Part shown: positions 8,928 through 16,033 of the stretch, piece by piece | Position numbering within the stretch: position 1 is the stretch's first letter | Layout: the number at the start of each line of letters is the position of its first letter | Position numbers and translations under genes: made by a program | Notes under the pieces: model-generated | The model's database searches: none | The model's input: only the letters and a program-made list of their open reading frames with translations | Told to the model about the DNA's origin: nothing | DNA from: Streptomyces griseoaurantiacus | GTDB taxonomy: Bacteria > Actinomycetota > Actinomycetes > Streptomycetales > Streptomycetaceae | Direction: 5' to 3' | DNA: 64,000 bases | NCBI GenBank assembly: GCA_014656015.1 | Contig: BNBP01000003.1 | Span: forward strand, 62,001 to 126,000

Positions 8928-9779
8928 ATGGGGCAACACGAACTCGGCTCCGCGCTCCGGGAGTTGCGTGACCGCACCACGCCTGCCGCGGTCGGGCTGC
9001 CGTCCGTCGGACGCCGGCGGGCCCGCGGTCTGCGCCGGGAGGAACTCGCCGACTTGGCCGGGGTCTCCGCGGACTACCTCAGACGCCTGGAGCAGGGGCG
9101 CCGCCGTCCGTCCCCCGCCGTCGTGACCGCCCTGGCCCGCGCCCTGCGGGTGAGTGAGGCGGAGTACGAGCGGCTCTGCGCGCTGGCCGGGCATGCCGCG
9201 GCCGACGGACAGGTACCGCGCGTGACCGGGGCGGGCGCGACACGCCTGCTCGAACGGCTCGGGAACACCCCGATGTGCCTGTGCGACGCGGCATGGAACG
9301 TCGTCGGCTGGAACGACGCGTGGGCCGCACTCCAGTGCGGGGAGCCCACCGCGAGCCCCTGGGACCGCAACCTGGCGTGGCGGATCTTCGGCGACGCCCC
9401 CAGCAGCGTCCACCGCACCCCCGAGCACGCCACCGGCTTCGAGACGCTGCTCACGGCGCGGCTCCGCACCGCTTCCCTGCGCTACCCCGCGGATGACTCC
9501 CTCGCCGCGCTCGTCGACGAACTGCGCGCCACCAGCGCCTCTTTCGACGGCCTGTGGCGCGCCGCGCGCACCACAGGCACGCAGGAGGACCGGTCCGTAC
9601 TGCGCCACCCGGACGTCGGCGAGCTCACCCTCGACTGCGACCTGCTCGCCGTCCCGGACGGTGACGCCGTCGCGATGCTCTTCACCGCCACGCCCGGCTC
9701 CACGGACGCGGGACGGCTGCACGACCTGGTCGGTCACCTCGCCGCGACCCCCGCCGGGGGCCGGACAGGCCCAGGCTGA
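8928..9779 (+). CDS. XRE-family regulator with MmyB-like C-terminal domain
   Basis: 283 residues from ATG at 8928. The N-terminal helix-turn-helix is clear: GLRREELADLAGVSADYLRR then LEQGRRRPSPAVVTALARAL. The remaining 200 residues form the MmyB-like ligand-binding region (PMCLCDAAWNVVGWNDAWAA; DDSLAALVDELRATSASFDG; VGELTLDCDLLAVPDGDAVA), a PAS-like fold that binds small hydrophobic molecules. Streptomycetes carry dozens of such regulators, usually beside an oxidoreductase or NTF2-like gene. Here the downstream NTF2-like gene is only 29 bases away in the same direction. Confidence 0.9.
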   Translation: MGQHELGSALRELRDRTTPAAVGLPSVGRRRARGLRREELADLAGVSADYLRRLEQGRRRPSPAVVTALARALRVSEAEYERLCALAGHAAADGQVPRVTGAGATRLLERLGNTPMCLCDAAWNVVGWNDAWAALQCGEPTASPWDRNLAWRIFGDAPSSVHRTPEHATGFETLLTARLRTASLRYPADDSLAALVDELRATSASFDGLWRAARTTGTQEDRSVLRHPDVGELTLDCDLLAVPDGDAVAMLFTATPGSTDAGRLHDLVGHLAATPAGGRTGPG

Positions 9780-9808
9780 AGGGCTTCCCGGCTGGCATCG
9801 TCACCGGC

Positions 9809-10201
9809 ATGAACGAGAAGACGACGACCCCGGACATCCTGCGCCGCATGGAAAACGCGATGAACGCCCACGACCTGGACGCCTTCGCCGACTGCTTCGC
9901 CGGGAACCTCCGCTCCCGCCGGCCGCTGCACCCGCAGAGCGGCATCACCGACCACGCGAAGATGCGGGAGAACTGGGCGGGACTGTTCGCCCACGTCCCC
10001 GACCTGGTGGCGACCGTCCAGCGGTCCGCGGAGGACGGTGATCAGGTGTGGGCCGAGTGGGAGATCGGCGGCACCACGGTGGAGAACGCGCGTTACCTCT
10101 CCCGCGGCGTCACCATCCTGACCCTCGAGAACGACCGGATCGCCTCGGTCCGCTTCTACCTGGACAACGTGGACCCGGAGGTCCAGGGGGCGGACGTCTA
10201 G
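9809..10201 (+). CDS. NTF2-like / SnoaL-like protein
   Basis: 130 residues beginning MNEKTTTPDILRRMENAMNA. The cone-like NTF2 pattern is visible: an N-terminal helix with NAHDLDAFADCFAGN, the fold's turn LHPQSGITDHAKMRENW, and strands DLVATVQRSAEDGDQVWAEW and TILTLENDRIASVRFYLDNV. Such proteins are small-ligand binding or isomerase-like domains; many are annotated only as nuclear transport factor 2 family. It follows the MmyB-type regulator closely and is probably co-transcribed or regulated by it. Substrate unknown. Confidence 0.85.
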   Translation: MNEKTTTPDILRRMENAMNAHDLDAFADCFAGNLRSRRPLHPQSGITDHAKMRENWAGLFAHVPDLVATVQRSAEDGDQVWAEWEIGGTTVENARYLSRGVTILTLENDRIASVRFYLDNVDPEVQGADV

Positions 10202-10310
10202 GGGACGGACAGGGTTGGGGCCGTACTCGTCCCACCTCGCGTATCGCGCATCCCGGGGCATTTCGGATGAGAATGGTGGAAATGCCGGCTGAAAGTGTGG
10301 AGGCGTGGCG

Positions 10311-11300
10311 ATGCGCGGCAACGCCGATGACGACGAGGACCTCGTCGAGGACCACGACGCCGAACACGGTGACGAATACGCCGATCCCGAGACCTACGAG
10401 GAGGATCCGTCGTCCTCATACGCAGACGACGCAGACGACGCAGACGACGCAGACGACGCAGACGACGCAGACGACGCAGACCACGGGGATGACGGCGTCG
10501 ACGGCGTCGACGCGTATGACGGGGGCGGTGGGGACGACACCGCCGGTGCGAACCCCGACGTCTTCCTCGACGTTCCGACCCTGAAGGTCGACGAGATCGA
10601 CCTGGACGTCGAGGATCTGCGGGCGCACGTCTCGCTGCGGGCCGAGGTGCTGGACCTGCTCCGGCTGAACGTGGGCGCCGACGTCTCCCTCGGCCGTGTG
10701 CACCTGGGCATCTCGGGCGTCGAGGCGCAGGCCCAGCTCACCGTGCGTCTCCACCACGTCGCACAGATCATCGACCGAGTGCTCACCACGCTCGACCGCA
10801 ACCCGGAACTGCTGCACGAACTGGCGCGCGGGGTCGGCTCCGCCGTGCAGGATGTCGGCCTCGGTGCACGCCACGCCGTGGGCGAGGTGGGCACGGGCGC
10901 CGGACGGGCCGTCCAGGAGGTCGGCCGCGGTGCCGGAACCGCCGTTCAGGACGTGGGGGAGGGCGCGGGGACCGCCGTGCGGGACGTGGGGCAGGGCGTC
11001 GGCTCCGTGGCGCGGGACGTCGGCCGGGGAGCGGGGGAAGCCGTTCAGGACGTGGGCGGTGGCGCCGGGCGGGCGGTGGAGGACGTCGGCCGTGAAACGG
11101 GCCGCACCGTCGGCAGTGCCGGCGAGGCCGTGGGCGACACCGTCGAGGGCGCGGCGGAATCGGCTACGGGTGTGACGAAGGCGGCGGCCTCCCGTCCTGC
11201 CCGCGCCCCCCGTACGCGCCGAGTGCGCGGGGAGGACGGGAAACTGCCGCCGAGGTCCGGTCGACCCCGTACCGCCAGGAAGCCGGAGGATCCGCCCTGA
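10311..11300 (+). CDS. Acidic protein with 11-residue amphipathic repeats, function unknown
   Basis: 329 residues from ATG at 10311 (GGAGG 7 bases upstream favours it over GTG 10305). Three parts are visible. Residues 1-75 are extremely acidic, with six perfect Ala-Asp-Asp triplets. Residues 81-170 form a conserved domain (NPDVFLDVPTLKVDEIDLDV, SLRAEVLDLLRLNVGADVSL, HHVAQIIDRVLTTLDRNPEL). Residues about 174-283 are ten 11-residue units of the type GAGxAVQDVGx, followed by a basic Arg/Lys/Pro tail. The 11-mer periodicity resembles LEA group 3 or apolipoprotein amphipathic helices that lie on membranes or protect during drying. No signal peptide. The family is not recognised with certainty. Confidence 0.8.
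   Translation: MRGNADDDEDLVEDHDAEHGDEYADPETYEEDPSSSYADDADDADDADDADDADDADHGDDGVDGVDAYDGGGGDDTAGANPDVFLDVPTLKVDEIDLDVEDLRAHVSLRAEVLDLLRLNVGADVSLGRVHLGISGVEAQAQLTVRLHHVAQIIDRVLTTLDRNPELLHELARGVGSAVQDVGLGARHAVGEVGTGAGRAVQEVGRGAGTAVQDVGEGAGTAVRDVGQGVGSVARDVGRGAGEAVQDVGGGAGRAVEDVGRETGRTVGSAGEAVGDTVEGAAESATGVTKAAASRPARAPRTRRVRGEDGKLPPRSGRPRTARKPEDPP
10422..10484. repeat. 9-bp in-frame repeat encoding (Ala-Asp-Asp)n
   Basis: Six exact copies of GCAGACGAC, then one variant copy GCAGACCAC, all in frame inside the acidic N-terminus of the gene at 10311. Identical codons in every copy point to recent slippage expansion rather than selection on protein sequence alone. Confidence 0.95.
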
Positions 11301-11360
11301 ACGCGGGGGCCGGACGCCGGGAGTCCGCCGAAGACGGAGGACATCTCGTTCCGGTCGAGG

Positions 11361-11582
11361 GTGCACGCCGACCGGCTCCGCTTCACGCGGGAACCCCGCA
11401 CCACCGTCCGCTTCACCGGAACGGGCAAGCGGAAGTCGACGAGCCACAGCGACCGCACCCGCCTCCCGGACCCCGTCGTCCCGGGACACGCCTACCGGGA
11501 CGTCGACGTCGTGTACCACCTCGGCACCCGGCTCGTCGGCGAACCGGAGACCCGGCGGAGCGACGACGACACGGACGGGTGA
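11361..11582 (+). pseudogene. Probable N-terminally truncated small gene
   Basis: The frame reads HADRLRFTREPRTTVRFTG and DPVVPGHAYRDVDVVYHLGT and looks like genuine protein (73 residues from GTG 11361). Protein-like sequence continues upstream (EDISFRSRV) back to the TGA of the preceding gene, in the same frame, with no ATG or GTG between. The GTG at 11361 has a GAGG immediately adjacent, too close to work well. Either the true start was lost or this piece was once fused to, or read from, the upstream gene. Function unrecognised. Confidence 0.45.
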
Positions 11583-11643
11583 GACGAGAGGCGAACGGAA
11601 CTGCTCCAGTCCCTCCCCGCAGACCCCCAGCGCGCGCGGCAGC

Positions 11644-11687
11644 GACAAGCCCCTTGCCTGCAAAGAACCCCAGACAGGGGGCTTGTC
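11644..11687. terminator. Hairpin at the original 3' end of the phosphoglycerate mutase locus
   Basis: GACAAGCCCC...GGGGGCTTGTC form a 17-bp stem with two non-Watson-Crick positions. It sits just left of the displaced gpmA 3'-end copy (attL) and is therefore most simply the ancestral chromosomal terminator of gpmA, now separated from it by the inserted element. Confidence 0.7.
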
Positions 11688-11696
11688 CGTGGGCGC

Positions 11697-11721
11697 TTAC
11701 TTCTTCTTGCCCTGGGTCTTG
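11697..11721. repeat. attL of the integrative element
   Basis: TTACTTCTTCTTGCCCTGG plus GTCTTG, identical to 19141-19165 except for one base (11716). Read on the minus strand it encodes the C-terminal Gly-Lys-Lys-Lys-stop of phosphoglycerate mutase, so this is the displaced chromosomal end of gpmA. Confidence 0.85.
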
Positions 11722-11790
11722 CCGGGAATCTTGGTGAGCTGGGTTTTGCAGGTCGGGGCGGTGTCCCTGCGTGCGTGATGGTCATCATTG

Positions 11791-11830
11791 GTCGTTGCCG
11801 GTCGTTGCCGGTCGTTGCCGGTCGTTGCCG
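11791..11830. repeat. Four tandem 10-bp repeats near attL
   Basis: Four exact copies of GTCGTTGCCG, preceded by a partial copy and followed by gtcgctg. They lie about 70 bases inside the left boundary. Iteron-like arrays beside attP commonly bind integrase or excisionase, but that role here is inference. Confidence 0.9.
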
Positions 11831-11850
11831 GTCGCTGTTGAGCGCCCTCG

Positions 11851-11873
11851 GACGGCCCAGAGACGGCCCAGCC
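11851..11873. repeat. 23-bp repeat, left copy (candidate integrase arm site)
   Basis: GACGGCCCAGAGACGGCCCA plus GCC is repeated exactly at 19059-19081 near the other end. Each contains two copies of ACGGCCCAG two bases apart. In the circular form the two copies would flank the attP core, as arm-type sites of tyrosine integrases do. Confidence 0.8.
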
Positions 11874-11892
11874 AACCTGGTGAATAGGCGCG

Positions 11893-12249
11893 TCATCCTT
11901 CAGGACTCCGCCGTCCCCGGCTGCTGCCGCGCAGCCACTCGAACCAGCTCACGAGGAACCACCACAGCCTCCACAACCAACCTCTTCGGCGTGGCCGTCG
12001 TACAGGACTGGGCTGCGGATGTGAGCGTGCGCGACGTAGGGACGGGGCACGAAGTTCGGGTGCTCGGCCACGCCGCCCGCCCCCGTGCAGAGGGCAGAAC
12101 CCGTTCCGCCCTGCCCTGTTCCGGCATGCTTGCCCTCGCCGTGTTACTCCAGCACAGCGCCCCATGCGCGGAGTGTGGCAGAGGCGAGTGAGACCTGTCC
12201 CCGAGTGACGGCGTTTGCCCTGCATGCAGTCCGTCTGAACCTCAGCCAC
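11893..12249 (-). CDS. Small Cys-rich protein with hydrophobic tail
   Basis: 118 residues from GTG 12249; ATG at 12165 would give a 90-residue product. The core RCAGVTRRGQACRNRAGRNG followed by FCPLHGG has the Cys-x8-Cys-x8-Cys-x2-His spacing of short zinc-binding modules found in DUF5763-like phage and plasmid proteins. The C-terminal part (GWLWRLWWFLVSWFEWLRG) is strongly hydrophobic and Trp-rich and could be a membrane anchor. Neither start has a good ribosome-binding site. It lies in the element's left end, divergent from the toxin-like gene. Function unknown. Confidence 0.5.
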   Translation of the reverse strand: MAEVQTDCMQGKRRHSGTGLTRLCHTPRMGRCAGVTRRGQACRNRAGRNGFCPLHGGGRRGRAPELRAPSLRRARSHPQPSPVRRPRRRGWLWRLWWFLVSWFEWLRGSSRGRRSPEG

Positions 12250-12569
12250 CGACAGTCAGCCACGACGGCGGGGGCGCCGACTGACCAGGTGCGCGTGTGC
12301 CTCGCTGCACCACTGACGGCCTCAGCCACGCTGCCGTCCTCAACTTGAGTGTGATTATTTCAAGTCAATTCCGCTAACTGCTCTGGTCACTTCCGTGCAC
12401 ACTACATATGCTCACACCGCTCCAAAGGCAACAACCCTACAGATCTCGCAGGTTCGGAGCGTGGAACAGACGGAAGCGCACGCTAGAGCACGGTGTGGCG
12501 GCTGTACGTGCGCCTGTATAGGTAACGGAACCTGTAGTTCAGCAAGGCGACGCCACGAGAGGTGGGATA
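12250..12569. other. Lower-GC intergenic region upstream of the toxin-like gene
   Basis: About 320 bases without a credible gene. Base composition falls sharply here (for example gtgattatttcaagtcaatt at about 12350), marking the start of the foreign cargo. It presumably contains the promoter of the downstream secreted protein. No operator was recognised. Confidence 0.5.
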
Positions 12570-13571
12570 GTGAAGTTCACAATCAGATCGGTGGTTACAT
12601 TCGTAGCTGCACTGGCGGCAGCGCTGATGATATGGGTGCCTTCTGCCCTCGCCGCTGGTTCGACGACCTCGGAAGATGCGTCATCGCCTGTGGCGGCCTC
12701 TACGATGCCTGACGGAGAGGCAAGCTTGGTAGGTGTCAAGAGCGCTGCCGCTGGAACTCCCACTACATGCAGTTGGACTGGCGCCAGTGTTACCGGGGCA
12801 CCCTCTTTTTCTGATGAGGCCCCGCAACCGCTGACCGCCGTGGCCTGGACCGGTACAGTAAACGCGATATGCACCGGTTCCGATCCCGTCACTATCTCCA
12901 CCTCAATTGAGGTGACCGATCCGCAAGGCATTCCTCACCTAGTGGCAAGTGGAGCCGGAAATCCGGTGAATACTGGCTACATTTGCTTCCAGTCCACCAC
13001 GAACTGTGCTGGTGCATGGTCGGCGAAATTCACGCTCAGGTTCGCGGCGAAGCCGGGTTCGATGTGGCCGGGTGGTGGGGGTTGCACAGCCTCAGGTTCC
13101 GTCCTCACTTGCATCCTCAGTGGCTCTTCCGGAACTTTCCCTTCTGTTCGGGTCCCGCAATACACCACTTGCACCGAGAGTGTTGGCCGAACTTCTCTCG
13201 CCGCTGATGTTCCCTGCTATAATCTCCCTCCGACTGGAGAACTTCCTCTCCTCACCCTGAGGGCGATCAAGAACATTCGCGACTCTCACTTCGAGGGCGG
13301 AGCCAGCCTGGATCCAACCAAGGGAATTTTCTATTCGTACTTGACGAACAACGATTTGCAGAAAATCTGGGAAACCGGCATGACGAGCGCCGTCGAGTGG
13401 AAGCTCAACAAAAACAACTACTACGAGAAGACGTTCGCATTCACGGGGGCGGGAATCCAGTCCCCTGAGTTCGGTGGCAGTGCTCCTGCCGCCAAGGTGA
13501 CCTTGGTGGTCGCACAGTACGGTGACGGCAAGTTCTCCGAGGTCATCACCATGTATCCGGCGACGGGCTGA
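12570..13571 (+). CDS. Secreted Cys-rich protein with candidate C-terminal nuclease-toxin domain
   Basis: 333 residues from GTG 12570, with AGAGGTGG upstream. Residues 1-29 are a Sec signal peptide (VVTFVAALAAALMIWVPSAL, cleavage after ALA). Residues 60-216 hold eight Cys (67, 101, 139, 146, 172, 181, 201, 216), consistent with four disulfides in an extracellular beta-rich domain. Residues 217-333 are Cys-free: LRAIKNIRDSHFEGG (His240), FYSYLTNNDLQKIWETG, a Trp/Lys strand, then VTLVVAQYGDGKFSEVITMY. This helix-then-sheet order, with an early His and a terminal YP, resembles BECR-fold RNase toxin tips of polymorphic toxins; that is inference from pattern only. The next gene is an ankyrin protein, a common immunity type. 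Codon use is unlike the chromosome. Confidence 0.7.
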   Translation: MKFTIRSVVTFVAALAAALMIWVPSALAAGSTTSEDASSPVAASTMPDGEASLVGVKSAAAGTPTTCSWTGASVTGAPSFSDEAPQPLTAVAWTGTVNAICTGSDPVTISTSIEVTDPQGIPHLVASGAGNPVNTGYICFQSTTNCAGAWSAKFTLRFAAKPGSMWPGGGGCTASGSVLTCILSGSSGTFPSVRVPQYTTCTESVGRTSLAADVPCYNLPPTGELPLLTLRAIKNIRDSHFEGGASLDPTKGIFYSYLTNNDLQKIWETGMTSAVEWKLNKNNYYEKTFAFTGAGIQSPEFGGSAPAAKVTLVVAQYGDGKFSEVITMYPATG

Positions 13572-13588
13572 CCCAGATGGAAAACTGA

Positions 13589-13620
13589 GGGCTGTCGCGC
13601 TGAGGGAAGGGCGGCAGCCC
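13589..13620 (+). terminator. Hairpin between toxin-like and ankyrin genes
   Basis: GGGCTGTCGC at 13589-13598 pairs with GCGGCAGCCC at 13611-13620, ten pairs including one G-U, followed by CCCGTTTCCC. It lies 18 bases after the toxin stop and 55 before the ankyrin start and may lower or separate expression of the two genes. Confidence 0.6.
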
Positions 13621-13674
13621 CCGTTTCCCTCCGGGTTCCAATGGCTCGGTATGACATGCCAGAAGGGAGAATAA

Positions 13675-14355
13675 GTGGAATCGAATGACATCGCCCGGAT
13701 GCTACGCCAGGCTGCTGCTTCCGGTAATTCGCAGCAAGTTGCCGAGATGCTGGCGTCAGGTGCTTCAATCGACTTGTGCGAGGCTGGCGTGAGTCGTACC
13801 GCTCTAGACCAGGCTGTATGGAACAATCATCCTGAAGTGGTGCGCATCCTCTTGGCTGCTGGAGCCGACCCCGATATCGAGATAGGCGAGTACGGCGAAA
13901 CGACCGCATTGCGGTACGCCGCGCCGAGAGGTATGCACGAAGTGGCTCGACATCTCCTCGACGCGGGCGCGAATCCCGATGGTCGAGTCGGCGTGGATCA
14001 GAGTACACCGCTGATACTTGCTGCCGCGCAAGGTGATGTTGAGATGGTGCAACTTTTGTTGGATCGCGGGGCATCCCCTAACTTGACAGCGGAACCTCAA
14101 CTAGTTGAAGGCCTCGCCAGGAAAATCGCGACCTCGACAAAATCAAGCCCCTTGTCCAGTGCGGCTGGGAGTGGGCACCTGGAAACGGTAAGACTTCTAC
14201 TTGCGAGAGGCGCGAGGCCGGACGATGGGGTTTTGGAGTCTGTGATGACGGGCATGGCGAGAGCCGAAGTGGGCTCTGCTGTGCGCCATCCTGGCAGTCC
14301 TCGCGAGTTCGCTTTGGTCAGGGAAGCAATCGAGCAGGCGCGAAAACTCGCATGA
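13675..14355 (+). CDS. Ankyrin-repeat protein, candidate immunity protein
   Basis: 226 residues from GTG 13675, with GAAGGGAGA well placed upstream. Four to five ankyrin repeats are readable: MLRQAAASGNSQQVAEMLAS, ALDQAVWNNHPEVVRILLAA, ALRYAAPRGMHEVARHLLDA, PLILAAAQGDVEMVQLLLDR and PLSSAAGSGHLETVRLLLAR, each with the GA(D/N)P-type turn. There is no signal peptide or membrane segment, so it is cytoplasmic. Ankyrin proteins are a recurrent immunity class encoded directly downstream of polymorphic toxin genes. The same low-GC composition as the upstream gene indicates joint acquisition. Other protein-binding roles remain possible. Confidence 0.85.
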   Translation: MESNDIARMLRQAAASGNSQQVAEMLASGASIDLCEAGVSRTALDQAVWNNHPEVVRILLAAGADPDIEIGEYGETTALRYAAPRGMHEVARHLLDAGANPDGRVGVDQSTPLILAAAQGDVEMVQLLLDRGASPNLTAEPQLVEGLARKIATSTKSSPLSSAAGSGHLETVRLLLARGARPDDGVLESVMTGMARAEVGSAVRHPGSPREFALVREAIEQARKLA

Positions 14356-14812
14356 GTCTCTTGCTGCGTTAAAAAATTTAGTGCGTCGCATTGGTCCGGC
14401 TTTTTTCCGGCCACTTTCACTGTGATTGCTCCTATGTCTCTCGAAGTGGGTGGCGTCATCAGTAGAGGGATTCTTGGACAGCTGCCGGTGGCTGCCCGGA
14501 AGCTCTTGCTCAGGCCCGGTACGACTACCGGATCGACATCCGTTCTGTGCTCGAACAAAGCTTGATTGTTGCGGACACTCGATGACGGTCATCACGAGGT
14601 GCACGCCGGAAACAGCTGTTGTGTACTCCTGGACGTGTGCGAAATGCCTTCGATGAAGGGAGCTCGCACACGGCGGTGCTTTTTTGCCATACAAGTCTTG
14701 CGGTCTTATGAGGTGGCCTCTCTGGCATCAGGCGACTGGTTGTTATGAACGCGGCATGGGCGCCGGCCGGGCTGGAGCGAGGCGGAGACAGACATCCGAT
14801 GCGGTTGATCAG
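14356..14812. other. Non-coding interval between ankyrin gene and IS110
   Basis: About 450 bases with only short unsupported frames. It has AT-rich patches (aaaaaattt near 14370, a T6 tract inside a ccgg...ccgg repeat near 14400) and a strong intrinsic terminator at 14635. The IS110 right boundary must lie between about 14690 and 14812 but cannot be fixed, because this family lacks clear inverted repeats. Confidence 0.4.
14635..14685 (+). terminator. Intrinsic terminator with T-tract
   Basis: GTGTGCGA (14635-14642) and TCGCACAC (14664-14671) pair perfectly, with an inner CCTTC/GAAGG stem, followed by ggcggtgc and six T residues. A genuine U-tract is rare in this genome and agrees with foreign origin. 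It would end transcripts from the toxin/ankyrin side. Confidence 0.75.
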
Positions 14813-16033
14813 TCAAGCGGTGTTGGGGAAGGCGGTCTGCTCGTTGTAGGGGATGCGGTGGGTGAGGCAGTGGTGCAGGCATCCGAGTAGGCGGTTGAAG
14901 AGGTTGCGTTGGGCCGAGACGTGTCGGTCTTCGGCTGCGCGGCGGCGGTCGTAGTGGGCCCGTGCTCCGGGGGATGCGGTGAGGGCGGCGAAGGCCCAGA
15001 TGTAGCCGGCTGAGGCGAGACGCTGGTTCTTGATGTGCCTGGCCCGGACGGTGGTCTTGCGTCCGGAGGATCGGGTGATGGGTGCTGATCCGGCGTAGGC
15101 CTTCAATGCGCGCGGGCTGGTGAAGCGGGTGTGGTCGTCGCCGAGTTCGGCCAGGACGCGGGCACCGGTCAGTGGGCCGAGGCCGGGGAAACTGGTGATG
15201 ATCTCGGCGTCCTGGTGGGTGGCGAAGACGGTGGTGGTGGCTGCTTCCAGGTCGTCGGCGCTGGCGCAGGCTGCGTCGAACTGTTTCAGCAGGGCCAGCG
15301 TCTTGGTGCCCATGGCCTGCTCGACGACGGGTGGTTGGTGCATCTGGGGTTCGCGGAGCAGGGCATGGAGACGTTCGACCTCGCCGGTGATCTCCCGTTG
15401 ACGTCCGGCCCTCTTGAGGATCGCTCGCAGTTGCGGGCGGGTGAGCTGGGAGGCCTGGGTGGGTGTGGGGGCTGCTGCGAGCAGGGTGCGGGTGACGGGT
15501 GAGGCAAGGCCTTCGCGGAAGTGCTTGAAGACGGGGAGGAAGCCGGGGAAGTACTCGCGCAGGTGGGACCGCAGCCGGTTGCCGGTTTGGACGCGGTCCC
15601 AGACGGCGTCCTGATGGGCTCGGGCCAGGACGGTGATGGCCTGGGCGAGGTGGCTGTCCGCGGGCAGGGGCCGGTGTTCTGCGGGGTCGGTGCGCAGGAT
15701 GTTGGCCAGGACCTTGGCGTCGAGGTGGTCGGACTTCTTGCGGCTGAGGGCGTAGCGGTCGCGGTAGCGGGCGGCGGTGAGCGGGTTGATCACGTAGATG
15801 GGTCTGCCGGTGGCGCGTAGGCAGGCGACCAGGAGTCCGTGAGAGGTCTCGATGGCGACGGGGACCGGGTTCTCTGGGCTGTCGCCGTGCTGGGCCAACA
15901 AGTCCAGGAGCTGGCTGAGGCCGGCGGGGGTGTCGTCGATGCGGAGCTTCGCGAGGAGGGTGCCGGCCTGGTCGAGCAGTGCGATGTCGTGGTGGTCGGT
16001 GGCCCAGTCGATGCCGCAGAACACGCTGGTCAT
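14813..16033 (-). CDS. IS110-family transposase (DEDD recombinase)
   Basis: 406 residues, apparently intact. The N-terminal DEDD RuvC-like domain begins GIDWATDHHDIALLDQ (first Asp), then PVAIETSHGLLV (Glu) and SRKKSDHLDAKVLANIL (Asp residues). The C-terminal transposase-20 domain has SFPGLGPLTGARVLAELGD and KAYAGSAPITRSSGRK with the catalytic Ser. IS110 enzymes move a circular intermediate and are guided by a bridge RNA encoded in the non-coding end of the element. The gene lies inside the integrative element, against the direction of rep/xis/int, and separates the cargo from the replication module. Confidence 0.95.
   Translation of the reverse strand: MTSVFCGIDWATDHHDIALLDQAGTLLAKLRIDDTPAGLSQLLDLLAQHGDSPENPVPVAIETSHGLLVACLRATGRPIYVINPLTAARYRDRYALSRKKSDHLDAKVLANILRTDPAEHRPLPADSHLAQAITVLARAHQDAVWDRVQTGNRLRSHLREYFPGFLPVFKHFREGLASPVTRTLLAAAPTPTQASQLTRPQLRAILKRAGRQREITGEVERLHALLREPQMHQPPVVEQAMGTKTLALLKQFDAACASADDLEAATTTVFATHQDAEIITSFPGLGPLTGARVLAELGDDHTRFTSPRALKAYAGSAPITRSSGRKTTVRARHIKNQRLASAGYIWAFAALTASPGARAHYDRRRAAEDRHVSAQRNLFNRLLGCLHHCLTHRIPYNEQTAFPNTA

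Noticed and set aside
14426..14748. Small frames between the ankyrin gene and IS110
   Set aside because: Up to 76 residues with no motif, overlapping a clear intrinsic terminator.
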